From Pelomonas sp047654805 (GTDB lineage Bacteria; Pseudomonadota; Gammaproteobacteria; Burkholderiales; Burkholderiaceae_C), in assembly GCF_047654805.1 (NCBI RefSeq), contig NZ_JASGIV010000001.1, positions 744,001-808,000 of the forward strand: 64,000 bases of DNA. The letters run 5' to 3'. Under the pieces are notes generated by a model. That model was not told where the DNA came from. It worked only from the letters and a program-made list of their open reading frames with translations, and did no database searches. This document shows positions 25,040-35,271 of the stretch, piece after piece. Position numbers and translations under genes: made by a program. Position 1 is the first letter of the stretch. Every line of letters starts with the position of its first letter.

Positions 25040-25080
25040 CAAAAGTTGCGTATCCCGACGTGAGTCGGGATGGGTCGCAA

Positions 25081-25437
25081 TCAGGCGAGCGCGGCCTTCA
25101 CCTTGGCGAAGATGCTGGCAAAACCAGCCGGGTCGTTCACGGCCAGATCGGCGAGGACCTTGCGGTCGATCTCGATCTGGGCCTTCTTCAGACCCGCCAC
25201 GAACTTGCTGTAGGACAGGCCCAGGCCACGCGAGGCGGCGTTGATACGGGCGATCCACAGCTGACGGAACACGCGCTTCTTGGTGCGGCGGTCACGGTAG
25301 GCGTATTGGCCCGCCTTCATCACCGCCTGCTTGGCGATGCGGAAGACGTTCTTACGACGACCGCGGAAGCCCTTGGCCAGGGCCAGGACCTTCTTGTGAC
25401 GGGCGCGAGCGGTAACACCACGTTTGACGCGAGGCAT
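25081..25437 (-). CDS. rplT: 50S ribosomal protein L20
   Basis: 118 residues beginning MPRVKRGVTARARHKKVLAL, with 'KGFRGRRKNVFRIAKQAVMK' and 'RRTKKRVFRQLWIARINAA', the invariant L20 sequence. It binds 23S rRNA early in 50S assembly. Encoded 26 bp downstream of rpmI. L20 commonly represses this operon in other bacteria; no operator structure was identified here. Confidence 0.98.
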   Translation of the reverse strand: MPRVKRGVTARARHKKVLALAKGFRGRRKNVFRIAKQAVMKAGQYAYRDRRTKKRVFRQLWIARINAASRGLGLSYSKFVAGLKKAQIEIDRKVLADLAVNDPAGFASIFAKVKAALA

Positions 25438-25463
25438 ATGTTTCTCCTTCTAGTCTTGGTGGA

Positions 25464-25667
25464 TTACAGGCCGGCGAAAGGCAACATCTGAGCCATGTGG
25501 CCCATGTTGGTTTCGTGCACGTTCACAGCGCCGCGCAGCTGACGCTTGTTCTTCGTGGTCTTCTTGGTCAGGATGTGGCGCTTGAACGCCTGACCGCGCT
25601 TGACGGTGCCACCCGGACGAACGCGAAAACGCTTTTTCGCGCTGCTCTTGGTCTTCATCTTGGGCAT
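25464..25667 (-). CDS. rpmI: 50S ribosomal protein L35
   Basis: 67 residues, MPKMKTKSSAKKRFRVRPGG with 'GQAFKRHILTKKTTKNKRQL', the standard L35 protein. A strong ribosome-binding site (AAAAGGAG) lies upstream of the ATG. It is the second ribosomal gene of the infC-rpmI-rplT unit. Confidence 0.98.
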   Translation of the reverse strand: MPKMKTKSSAKKRFRVRPGGTVKRGQAFKRHILTKKTTKNKRQLRGAVNVHETNMGHMAQMLPFAGL

Positions 25668-25801
25668 GTGAATGCTCCTTTTAAGTGTGTCCCTGGGGCG
25701 GTGGCGGAGAGCCCGTCACGCTTGTTGGCCTCAGGAGACTTGTGAACCCACCGGCGACCAAACCGATGGGTTTAACCTGTATCGATCCCTGCGCTAAAGA
25801 A

Positions 25802-26347
25802 TCAACGCTTCTTCGGCGCCAGGACCATGATCATCTGCCGACCCTCGAGCTTCGGCATGTTCTCGACCACTGCCACGTCGGCCAGTTCGTCGCGGATCCG
25901 CTCCAGCAGGCGCATGCCGATGTCCTGGTGCGTGATCTCGCGGCCCCGGTAGCGCAGCGTGACCTTGCCCTTGTCGCCGTCTTCGGCGATGAAGCGGCGC
26001 AGATTGCGCATCTTGATCTGGTAGTCGCCTTCGTCCGTGCCCGGGCGGAACTTGACTTCCTTGATCTCGATGATCTTTTGCTTGGCCTTGGCTTCAGCGG
26101 CGCGCTTTTGTTCCTGGTACTTGAACTTGCCGTAGTCCATCAGCCGGCAGACCGGCGGATTGGCGGTGGCGGAGATCTCGACCAGGTCCACGTCCAGCTC
26201 GCCCGCCATGCGCAGGGCTTCCTGGATGCTGACGATCCCGATGGGTTCATTCTCGGGACCGTTCAGACGGACTTCGGGAGCCATGATTTCGCGGTTCAGG
26301 CGGTGCTTGCGCTCCGGAATCGCGCGACGGTCGGCAAACGTAGCGAT
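25802..26347 (-). CDS. infC: Translation initiation factor IF-3, with probable ATC start codon
   Basis: The first ATG in frame (26284) gives only 160 residues and would cut into the N-terminal domain. Upstream the frame continues without stop through FADRRAIPERKHRLNREI, the expected N-terminal helix. An ATC codon at 26347 is preceded by GAAAGG at good spacing, giving 181 residues, the normal IF-3 length. IF-3 genes typically use a rare AUU/AUC/AUA start so that IF-3 represses its own synthesis. Conserved motifs: INREI-like NREIMAPEVRL, 'CRLMDYGKFKYQEQKRAAEA', 'KFRPGTDEGDYQIKMRNLRR', and 'TLRYRGREITHQDIGMRLL'. It lies between thrS and rpmI. Confidence 0.93.
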   Translation of the reverse strand: MATFADRRAIPERKHRLNREIMAPEVRLNGPENEPIGIVSIQEALRMAGELDVDLVEISATANPPVCRLMDYGKFKYQEQKRAAEAKAKQKIIEIKEVKFRPGTDEGDYQIKMRNLRRFIAEDGDKGKVTLRYRGREITHQDIGMRLLERIRDELADVAVVENMPKLEGRQMIMVLAPKKR

Positions 26348-26416
26348 GGTGTGGACCTTTCAACGAGCCCCAAGGCGAGGGGCCCAAACAAAACAAATAG
26401 CGCCCGATAGGCTCTT

Positions 26417-28324
26417 TTAGACCTTGTTTGTGATGTCTGCGGAGATCCTATCGAGGAAGTCCTGCAGGGGCATCACGCCGAGGTCCTGGTTGCCACGGGC
26501 GCGTACCGCAACGCTGCCATTCGCCTTTTCCTTGTCACCCACGACGAGGATGTACGGCAGCTTTTGCATGGAATGCTGGCGGATTTTATAGGTGATCTTC
26601 TCGTTGCGCAAATCGGCCGAGGCCCTAAGCCCTTGTTTTTGCAGCGATTTCACAATTTCCGCAACGTAATCGGCCTGGGAATCGGTGATGTTGGCCACCA
26701 CGACCTGCGTCGGCGCGAGCCAGACGGGCAGCGCGCCGGCGTGCTGCTCGATCAGGATGCCGATGAAACGCTCCAGGCTGCCGACGATGGCGCGGTGCAG
26801 CATCAGCGGGCGCTTGTGCTCGCCGTCCTCGTCGACGAACGCCGCGTCCAGGCGCTCCGGCATGTTGGGGTCGACCTGGATGGTGCCGCACTGCCATTCG
26901 CGGCCCAGCGCGTCCTTGAGCGTGTACTCGATCTTGGGGCCGTAGAAGGCGCCCTCGCCCGGCAGGTAGGTGAAGTCGCAGCCCGACGCGCGCAGGCCCT
27001 CGGCCAGCGCGTGCTCGGCCTTGTCCCAGCTCTCCTCGCTGCCGATGCGCTTTTCGGGGCGCGTCGACAGCTTGTAGATGATCTCCGTGAAGCCGAAGTC
27101 CTTGTAGACCTTTTGCAGCAGCGCCGTGAAGGCGGTGACCTCGCCTTGGATCTGGTCTTCCGTGCAGAAGATGTGGCCGTCGTCCTGCGTGAAGCCGCGC
27201 ACGCGCATGATGCCGTGCAGGCCGCCCGTGGGCTCGTTGCGGTGGCACTGGCCGAACTCGCCGAAGCGCAGCGGCAGGTCGCGATAGCTCTTCACGCCCT
27301 GCTTGAAGATCAGGATGTGGCCGGGGCAGTTCATCGGCTTGAGCGCGTAGTCGCGCTTCTCCGACTCGGTCACGAACATGTTCTCGCGGTACTTGTCCCA
27401 GTGGCCCGTGGCTTCCCACAGCGTCTTGTCGAGCAGCTGCGGGCCCTTGACCTCCTGGTAGCCGTTGTCGCGGTAGACGCGGCGCATGTACTGCTCGACC
27501 TCCTGCCAGACCGTCCAGCCCTTGGGGTGCCAGAACACGACGCCGGGCGCATGCTCGTCGATGTGGAAGAGGTCCAGCTCCTTGCCGAGCTTGCGGTGGT
27601 CGCGCTTCTCGGCCTCCTCCAGCATCGTCAGGTACTTCTGCAGGTCGTCCTTGCTCGCCCAGGCCGTGCCGTAGACGCGCTGCAGCATCTCGTTGCGGTG
27701 GTCGCCGCGCCAGTAGGCGCCGGCCACCTTCATCAGCTTGAAGTGCTTGAGCTTGCCCGTGGAGGGCACGTGCGGGCCGCGGCACAGGTCCTCGAACTTG
27801 CCTTCGGCGTACAGCGACACGTCCTGGTCGGCCGGGATGCTCTCGATGATCTCGGCCTTGTAGGCCTCGCCGATGGCCTTGAAGTGGGCCACGGCCTCGT
27901 CGCGCGGCAGCACGCGGCGCACGACCTTCTCGTCCTTCTTGGCCAGCTCGGTCATCTTGGACTCGATGGCGGCCAGGTCGTCCGGCGTGAACGGGCGCTT
28001 GTACGAGAAGTCGTAATAGAAGCCGTTCTCGATGACCGGGCCGATGGTGACCTGGGCGTCGGGGTAGAGCTCCTTGACGGCATAGGCCAGCAGGTGGGCC
28101 GTCGAGTGGCGGATCATGTCCAGGCCGTCGGCGTCCTTGTCCGTGACGATGGACAGCTGCACGTCGTGGTCGATGACGTGGCTCAGGTCGACGACCCGGC
28201 CATCCACCTTGCCGCCCAGGGCGGCCTTGGCCAGGCCGGCGCCGATGCTGGCGGCGACGTCGCCGACCGACAGCGGCGCGGGGTACTCACGGCGCGAGCC
28301 GTCGGGGAGTTGAATCGAAATCAT
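26417..28324 (-). CDS. thrS: Threonine--tRNA ligase
   Basis: 635 residues from ATG 28324, which has GGAG six bases upstream; an in-frame ATG at 28336 lies upstream of that site and is less likely. Domain order: TGS (about 1-60), the editing domain with HSTAHLLAYAVKELYPDAQV and later RGPHVPSTGKLKHFKL, the class II core with 'PMNCPGHILIFKQGVKSYRD' (zinc-ligand Cys) and 'RVRGFTQDDGHIFC', motif 3 in 'LMLHRAIVGSLERFIGILIE', and the HGTP anticodon domain at the end. A Thr-rich leader peptide and terminator lie in its 5' region, so expression is probably controlled by tRNA-Thr charging. Confidence 0.97.
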   Translation of the reverse strand: MISIQLPDGSRREYPAPLSVGDVAASIGAGLAKAALGGKVDGRVVDLSHVIDHDVQLSIVTDKDADGLDMIRHSTAHLLAYAVKELYPDAQVTIGPVIENGFYYDFSYKRPFTPDDLAAIESKMTELAKKDEKVVRRVLPRDEAVAHFKAIGEAYKAEIIESIPADQDVSLYAEGKFEDLCRGPHVPSTGKLKHFKLMKVAGAYWRGDHRNEMLQRVYGTAWASKDDLQKYLTMLEEAEKRDHRKLGKELDLFHIDEHAPGVVFWHPKGWTVWQEVEQYMRRVYRDNGYQEVKGPQLLDKTLWEATGHWDKYRENMFVTESEKRDYALKPMNCPGHILIFKQGVKSYRDLPLRFGEFGQCHRNEPTGGLHGIMRVRGFTQDDGHIFCTEDQIQGEVTAFTALLQKVYKDFGFTEIIYKLSTRPEKRIGSEESWDKAEHALAEGLRASGCDFTYLPGEGAFYGPKIEYTLKDALGREWQCGTIQVDPNMPERLDAAFVDEDGEHKRPLMLHRAIVGSLERFIGILIEQHAGALPVWLAPTQVVVANITDSQADYVAEIVKSLQKQGLRASADLRNEKITYKIRQHSMQKLPYILVVGDKEKANGSVAVRARGNQDLGVMPLQDFLDRISADITNKV

Positions 28325-28346
28325 GGGATGCTCCATTCAGGGGCAG

Positions 28347-28378
28347 AAATGAAAAAGCGCGGCCACTTGCCGCGCTTT
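28347..28378 (-). terminator. thrS attenuator terminator
   Basis: On the minus strand AAAGCGCGG and CCGCGCTTT form a perfect 9-bp stem with a 7-nt loop (28354-28378). It is followed by a T-run (28352-28356), 22 bp ahead of the thrS start at 28324. It lies downstream of the Thr leader peptide. A GCCGCG segment just after the leader stop can pair with CGCGGC of the 5' arm, giving an alternative antiterminator. Confidence 0.8.
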
Positions 28379-28430
28379 GTTCGTGCCCCGATTGGGAGTG
28401 GGGCGAGAAGACGTGACGAGCCGCGGCCGA

Positions 28431-28469
28431 CTAGGTACCGGTGAAGGTGGTCGTAGTTCGCGGTGTCAT
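28431..28469 (-). CDS. thrS leader peptide, Thr-rich
   Basis: A 12-residue frame MTPRTTTTFTGT ends in TAG, with six of twelve residues threonine, all four of positions 5-8 in a row. GAGAAAGG lies at ribosome-binding distance before the ATG (28469). It is followed by a small hairpin (GCCCC/GGGGC) and then the terminator in front of thrS. This is the textbook arrangement for ribosome-mediated attenuation by threonyl-tRNA supply. Too short for ordinary gene finding. Translation is inferred from its composition and position. Confidence 0.8.
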   Translation of the reverse strand: MTPRTTTTFTGT

Positions 28470-28515
28470 AACCAGGGTGCCTTTCTCGCTCTTGTGAGGG
28501 GAGGGAGCCGTCATT

Positions 28516-29613
28516 CTAAAGCGGCAGCGCCAAAACCGAGTCGCGCTGGGCCAACGCGGCGAAATCGTCGGCCAGCCGCTGGCTCTGCGCCACGGCGACG
28601 TGCCAGCGGCGGCGGCGCTCATCCGCGTCCAGCGTCATGAAGTCGTTGCGGTCGGGCAGCTTGGCGCCGGGCAGGCTGGCGATCCACTCCGGCGACGGGC
28701 ACAGCAGCACGACGTTGTCGAGGAAGGCCGTCGAGCGATGGCGGTGCTTCAGCGCCTTGTCCAGCCAGCCGGGCACGACCTGGCGCTGGAAGTGCGGGTA
28801 CAGCACCAGCGGCGCACCGGACGCCTGCAGCGCGCGGTAGTCCAGGTGCAGGTGGTAGTCGGTGATGCCGCCGTCCCAGTAGGCGCCGCGCGGCGCGCCG
28901 GGCAGGTCGTGCTGTGCCTTCAGCCAGAAGGGAATGGAGCAGCTGGCCAGCAGCGCGGTGCGCAGGTTGGCGCGCGACAGGTGCACCTCGCGCGTCGTGA
29001 AGTCACTGAGCTTGAGCGGCAGGCGCTCGCGCGGGTCGGAGAACACGACGCGCTCCAGGAATCGCCCCAGCAGCGGCCGTGACACCGCGTTGGCCGCGAA
29101 AGCGCCGAGATAGCCCAGCGGCGTGCGCAGCCGGCCTTCGCGGGCGAGCAGGCCCATCCCCTTGTTCTGGCCGCGGGATGTGACGATATGCAGGCGCAAC
29201 CGTGGATGCGTGAGCACCTCGGTCTCGCGGCCCTGGAAGATCTCGCCCAGGATCTCGCCGAAGCGCTGGCTGACGCCTTCGGGCCGCGGGCGCTTCTCGC
29301 CCGGCAGCACGTCGTACTCCTGCGTCACATAGGCTTGCGCCATGGCGTCAAAGGCGGGGCCGACATCGCGGTGGGCCAGCGCGGCCGTCGCCATGCGCCA
29401 GGCGCCGATGCTGGCTCCGACGAGGTGGACGGTCTGGCGGCTCTGGGGCAGCCAGTGTCCGAAGACATGCCGGTCCAGGCCGTTGAGGATCAGCCCCTTG
29501 GGGCCGCCGGCGGCGGCGGGGATCAGGCCCACGTCTTCGGCACGCAGGCCGCGCTCGGCCAGGCGCGCCCGGGCGGCGGGGCCGGCAAATACTTGGAGAG
29601 CTGCGGAAGTCAT
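28516..29613 (-). CDS. Patatin-like phospholipase
   Basis: A 365-residue lipid acyl hydrolase. The oxyanion hole is AAGGPKGL (about 34-41), the catalytic Ser sits in GASIG (about 66-70), and the dyad Asp is in YWDGGITDYH. No signal peptide, so it is probably cytoplasmic or membrane-associated. It lies upstream of the thrS leader on the same strand with about 46 bp between the patatin stop and the leader ATG, so read-through into thrS is possible. The physiological substrate is unknown. Confidence 0.87.
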   Translation of the reverse strand: MTSAALQVFAGPAARARLAERGLRAEDVGLIPAAAGGPKGLILNGLDRHVFGHWLPQSRQTVHLVGASIGAWRMATAALAHRDVGPAFDAMAQAYVTQEYDVLPGEKRPRPEGVSQRFGEILGEIFQGRETEVLTHPRLRLHIVTSRGQNKGMGLLAREGRLRTPLGYLGAFAANAVSRPLLGRFLERVVFSDPRERLPLKLSDFTTREVHLSRANLRTALLASCSIPFWLKAQHDLPGAPRGAYWDGGITDYHLHLDYRALQASGAPLVLYPHFQRQVVPGWLDKALKHRHRSTAFLDNVVLLCPSPEWIASLPGAKLPDRNDFMTLDADERRRRWHVAVAQSQRLADDFAALAQRDSVLALPL

Positions 29614-29707
29614 TGCCGCACAAGATAGCCGAGGCCGGCCACGTCGCGTGACACGGCCGCGACGGCGGCCCGGGCGCAGGCCGCAGTGGCCTGCGCCCGG
29701 TTCAGGC

Positions 29708-31972
29708 TCAGAACTTGTGTTCCCAGTTCACCGACCACCAGGCCACGGGCTTGCGCTCGTTGAGGTTGTAGTCGGGCAGGCCGGTGACGGTCACGCGCGA
29801 ACCCTGCGTGGGCTGGAACTGGCCGCTGGTGGCCACGCGCAGGCTGTCCTTGGGGCCGAGTTGCAGCATCGCGAACGCGTCGAACGAGCGTGCCGGCAGC
29901 GAGGACTGGCTCAGCAGCACGGTCTGTTGAACCGTGTACTTGGGCGCGATCTGGCCACTGAAGCCCACGCTCAGCGGCACGCTCTTGAAGCGGTAGTCGG
30001 CACCGAAGTTGAACTGCCAGGGCTGCTGGCCCTCCAGCCGGTTGTCGGGGCCGGGGATGTCGGCGACGTGGGAGCGGTACAGGTTCAGCGACGCGCGCAG
30101 GCTCAGCGCCGTGGTCGGCTCGAACAGGCCCGGGAACAGCTCGGCGGCACGCCCCTTGATCTCCAGCTCCAGGCCTTGCGTCGTCGCCTTGCTCAGGTTG
30201 ATGGGCGTGGACACCCAGCGCGCCACGCCGTCCGCCCAATGGGCATCCTCCTTGGGCACTTCCATCAGCGCATTGCGCACGAGGCCGGTGATGCGGCGGT
30301 GGAACACACCGACCGAGAACATGCCGCCAGCGGGCAGGTAGCTCTCCCAGGCGAGGTCCAGGCCGGTGGCCAGCTCGGGCTTGAGATTGGGGTTGCCGAT
30401 TCGGTCGGGCGTGGTCATCGTGTTCGGGCGTGCGTCCGGACCGATGGCGGGGTAGTCGGTGTTGATCGTCGGGCGCGCGATGAGCTGCTGAACGTCGGCC
30501 GCCTTGTAGCTGCGCGTCAGGCTGGCGCGCACCATGTCGCGGCCCTTGGGGTCGGGCTTGAAGTTCAGGTGCAGCAGTGGCGTCGTGACCTTGCTGGTGT
30601 TGTTGAACTGGCTGCCCACGCCTTCGCTGACGGTCTTGATCTGTTCGTGGCGTACGCCGAAATAGGCGGACCACTGCTTGTTGATCTCCCACTCGTCCTG
30701 CGCATAGGCGGCGGTGCGGGTGATGGTGGCATTGAAAGGCTGCCCCTCGATGCCGGGCAGCAGGTCCGCGCCGTTCTCGACCGTGCGGCGCATCTCGTCA
30801 CGCGTGCGACGCTCGATCTCGCCGCCGACGGTGACCGTGTGGTCTTCGCCCGCATACTGGCTGTACTTGCCGGCCAGCGAGGTCTGGCGGTTGGTGTTGT
30901 CGCCCGTGGTCGTGCGCGTGACGGTCTGCACGCCCGCGGCGTTGCGTCCGAGGAAGTCGTACTGGAAGTCCGCGCCGCCGCTTCCCGTGCCGGCACGCAG
31001 CTCGATGCGGCGGTCTTCGCCGAAGCGATTGTTGTATTGCAGGTTGATGCGGTTGGCCGCGAAGCTGCCGCGGTTGCGGCTGCTGTCGAGCACGCTGGTC
31101 GGCAGCACGCTCTGGCCCGGCGTGGAGGCGAGGATCTGCGTCGTGCCCTCGCCTTCGTTGCGGAAGCGGTTGCGCAGGAAGAAGCCCTGCATGGTCAGCG
31201 TCTCGTCGTCGCCGAGCTTCCAGTTCAGGCGCGGCGAAATGTTGACGCCGCGGCCGTAGGAGTGATCGCTGCCTTCCGATGCGAGGTGGGTGGCTCCGGC
31301 GTCCCGCACGCGATCGCTTTGGGTCTCGTTGCGGTTGTCCCACTGGAAGAACGAGATCGGCAGCACCAGGCCGATGCCGCCGACGATGCGGTCGCCATAG
31401 GTGAAGCTGCCACCGACCGTGGGCTTCTCGTTCGCGTAGGACACGCCCAGGCGCAAGTCCTTCTGCACGACGCGCGGCGCGTCCTTCAGGATGATGTTGA
31501 GCGTGCCGGCGATGGCCTGGGCGGTCTGGTCGGCCGTGGGCGCCTTGCTGACCTCCAGGCGCTCGACCTGGGCCGGGTTGAGGTTGTCCAGGCTGAATCC
31601 CGGGGGCGCGGGCTCGCCGTTGACCAGGATCTGCGTGTAGGCGCCGCCCAGGCCGCGCATGCGCAGCTGGCCGCCGGAGACGTTGATGCCAGGCAGGCGC
31701 TTCAGGACGTCGGAGAGTTGGGTGTCACCGTACTTGTCCAGCTCCTCGCGGCCGTAGAGCTGCTTGGCCACGGGCTGGCGGCGGCGCAGGTCGGTGTCGG
31801 TCTGCTGGCGTGTCACGGACACGCGTTCGAGCTGGTTGCCTTGCGTCGGCGGCGTGGATGCGCGATCGACCTCCTGCTGGGCCAGGACCAGGGCAGGGCT
31901 GAGCAGAAGCAGCGAGGCGAGGGCGGGGGTTTTCAAAAAGAGACTCCGGGGGTTTGAGGCGGTGCGCACCAT
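29708..31972 (-). CDS. TonB-dependent outer-membrane receptor
   Basis: 754 residues from ATG 31972; an in-frame ATG at 32032 would add 20 residues before the signal peptide (ALASLLLLSPALVLAQ). The plug domain spans about 60-170: 'VAKQLYGREELDKYGDTQLS', 'VLKRLPGINVSGGQLRMRGL', 'TQILVNGEPAP', 'VERLEVSKAPTADQTAQAIA'. The beta-barrel follows and ends in the aromatic C-terminus WSVNWEHKF. Flanking genes (patatin, Tex) give no clue to the ligand, and no siderophore or vitamin genes are nearby. Confidence 0.9.
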   Translation of the reverse strand: MVRTASNPRSLFLKTPALASLLLLSPALVLAQQEVDRASTPPTQGNQLERVSVTRQQTDTDLRRRQPVAKQLYGREELDKYGDTQLSDVLKRLPGINVSGGQLRMRGLGGAYTQILVNGEPAPPGFSLDNLNPAQVERLEVSKAPTADQTAQAIAGTLNIILKDAPRVVQKDLRLGVSYANEKPTVGGSFTYGDRIVGGIGLVLPISFFQWDNRNETQSDRVRDAGATHLASEGSDHSYGRGVNISPRLNWKLGDDETLTMQGFFLRNRFRNEGEGTTQILASTPGQSVLPTSVLDSSRNRGSFAANRINLQYNNRFGEDRRIELRAGTGSGGADFQYDFLGRNAAGVQTVTRTTTGDNTNRQTSLAGKYSQYAGEDHTVTVGGEIERRTRDEMRRTVENGADLLPGIEGQPFNATITRTAAYAQDEWEINKQWSAYFGVRHEQIKTVSEGVGSQFNNTSKVTTPLLHLNFKPDPKGRDMVRASLTRSYKAADVQQLIARPTINTDYPAIGPDARPNTMTTPDRIGNPNLKPELATGLDLAWESYLPAGGMFSVGVFHRRITGLVRNALMEVPKEDAHWADGVARWVSTPINLSKATTQGLELEIKGRAAELFPGLFEPTTALSLRASLNLYRSHVADIPGPDNRLEGQQPWQFNFGADYRFKSVPLSVGFSGQIAPKYTVQQTVLLSQSSLPARSFDAFAMLQLGPKDSLRVATSGQFQPTQGSRVTVTGLPDYNLNERKPVAWWSVNWEHKF

Positions 31973-32096
31973 AGTGGCGATGCCCGGCTCATGCGGCCGC
32001 GTTGCGACCAGTTGCGGTTTCGGTGGCATCAATCGACGGCCCGGGGGGCGGGTGGCGATGATGACGGCGCTGTGTGTCAGTGCCTGAGCTCCAGGG

Positions 32097-34427
<2,331 letters not shown>

Positions 34428-34485
34428 AACTGGCCCTCGGGACGGCTCTTCAGCGCGGCAAAAAACGCGCGATTTTGCCAGGGCC

Positions 34486-35271
34486 TCAGCGGCCCGTGCC
34501 GCCCTGGCGCCAACGCTCCTGGATGGCCCTGGCCACGCCGTTGGCGTTGATGACTCTCATGCCTTCGTCGAAGGCCGCCAGGGCCGCGCGCGCGTCGGGG
34601 TGCTGGCGCGAGAAGGTCGTGTAGATGCCGAAGTAGCTCAGCGCGCCGACGACCTTGAACTGGCCGACCATCTCCGGGCGGCGCACCAGCAGCGCGCGGG
34701 TGTTGGCCTCCGGGGCCAGGGTGTAGCGGGCCCGGCCGCGCAGCACGACCTGGAAGTTGTTCTCGTCGTGGCTGGTGACGACGCGCAGCACGCGGGGGTT
34801 GGCGTCGAACTCGCTGCCGTACTCGTAGCCCCGCGTGACGGCCACCTGCTGGCCTTCCAGGTCGCGCACCTGCAGCGGCGGGCCGGTGTGCGGATCATCG
34901 GCACGGGCGTAGATCAGGAAGCGCTCGTTGAACATCGGCTTGGCCGGCCAGAGGTAGTCGTTCTCGATCAGCGCGGTGCGCGTCGTGTTGAAGCAACCCG
35001 CCAGCATGCCGTTGCGCGTCTGCGCCATGCAGCGCGCATAGGGCAGCAGTTCGAACTTCACCTCGACGCCCATGGCCGCGAAGGCCGCGGTGACGAGTTC
35101 CACCGTCATGCCCTGGGCGCGGCCATCGCGCTCGCCGGAGTAGGGGAACCAGTCGTTCTCGGCGCCGATGGTGACCCGCGCAAGCCGTCCCGCCGGCTGG
35201 GCCGCCGCGGTGGCGGCCAGCGGAGCCAAGGCGTGGGACAGCAGCAGGTCGCGCCGCCGCAGGAGTTTCAT
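34486..35271 (-). CDS. Periplasmic solute-binding protein (amino-acid/polar type)
   Basis: 261 residues from ATG 35271, which overlaps the stop of the flavoprotein gene (ATGA); an in-frame ATG at 35286 is less likely. The N-terminus MKLLRRRDLLLSHALAPLAA is a twin-arginine-like or Sec signal peptide. 'TIGAENDWFPYSGERDGRAQ' and 'GMTVELVTAAFAAMGVEVKF' are the family-3 binding-protein opening. No permease or ATPase gene is adjacent, so it may be an orphan or a sensor component. Confidence 0.82.
   Translation of the reverse strand: MKLLRRRDLLLSHALAPLAATAAAQPAGRLARVTIGAENDWFPYSGERDGRAQGMTVELVTAAFAAMGVEVKFELLPYARCMAQTRNGMLAGCFNTTRTALIENDYLWPAKPMFNERFLIYARADDPHTGPPLQVRDLEGQQVAVTRGYEYGSEFDANPRVLRVVTSHDENNFQVVLRGRARYTLAPEANTRALLVRRPEMVGQFKVVGALSYFGIYTTFSRQHPDARAALAAFDEGMRVINANGVARAIQERWRQGGTGR

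Noticed and set aside
26564..28444. Long plus-strand open frame opposite thrS
   Set aside because: Complementary to a confident thrS gene with biased composition and no recognisable motif.
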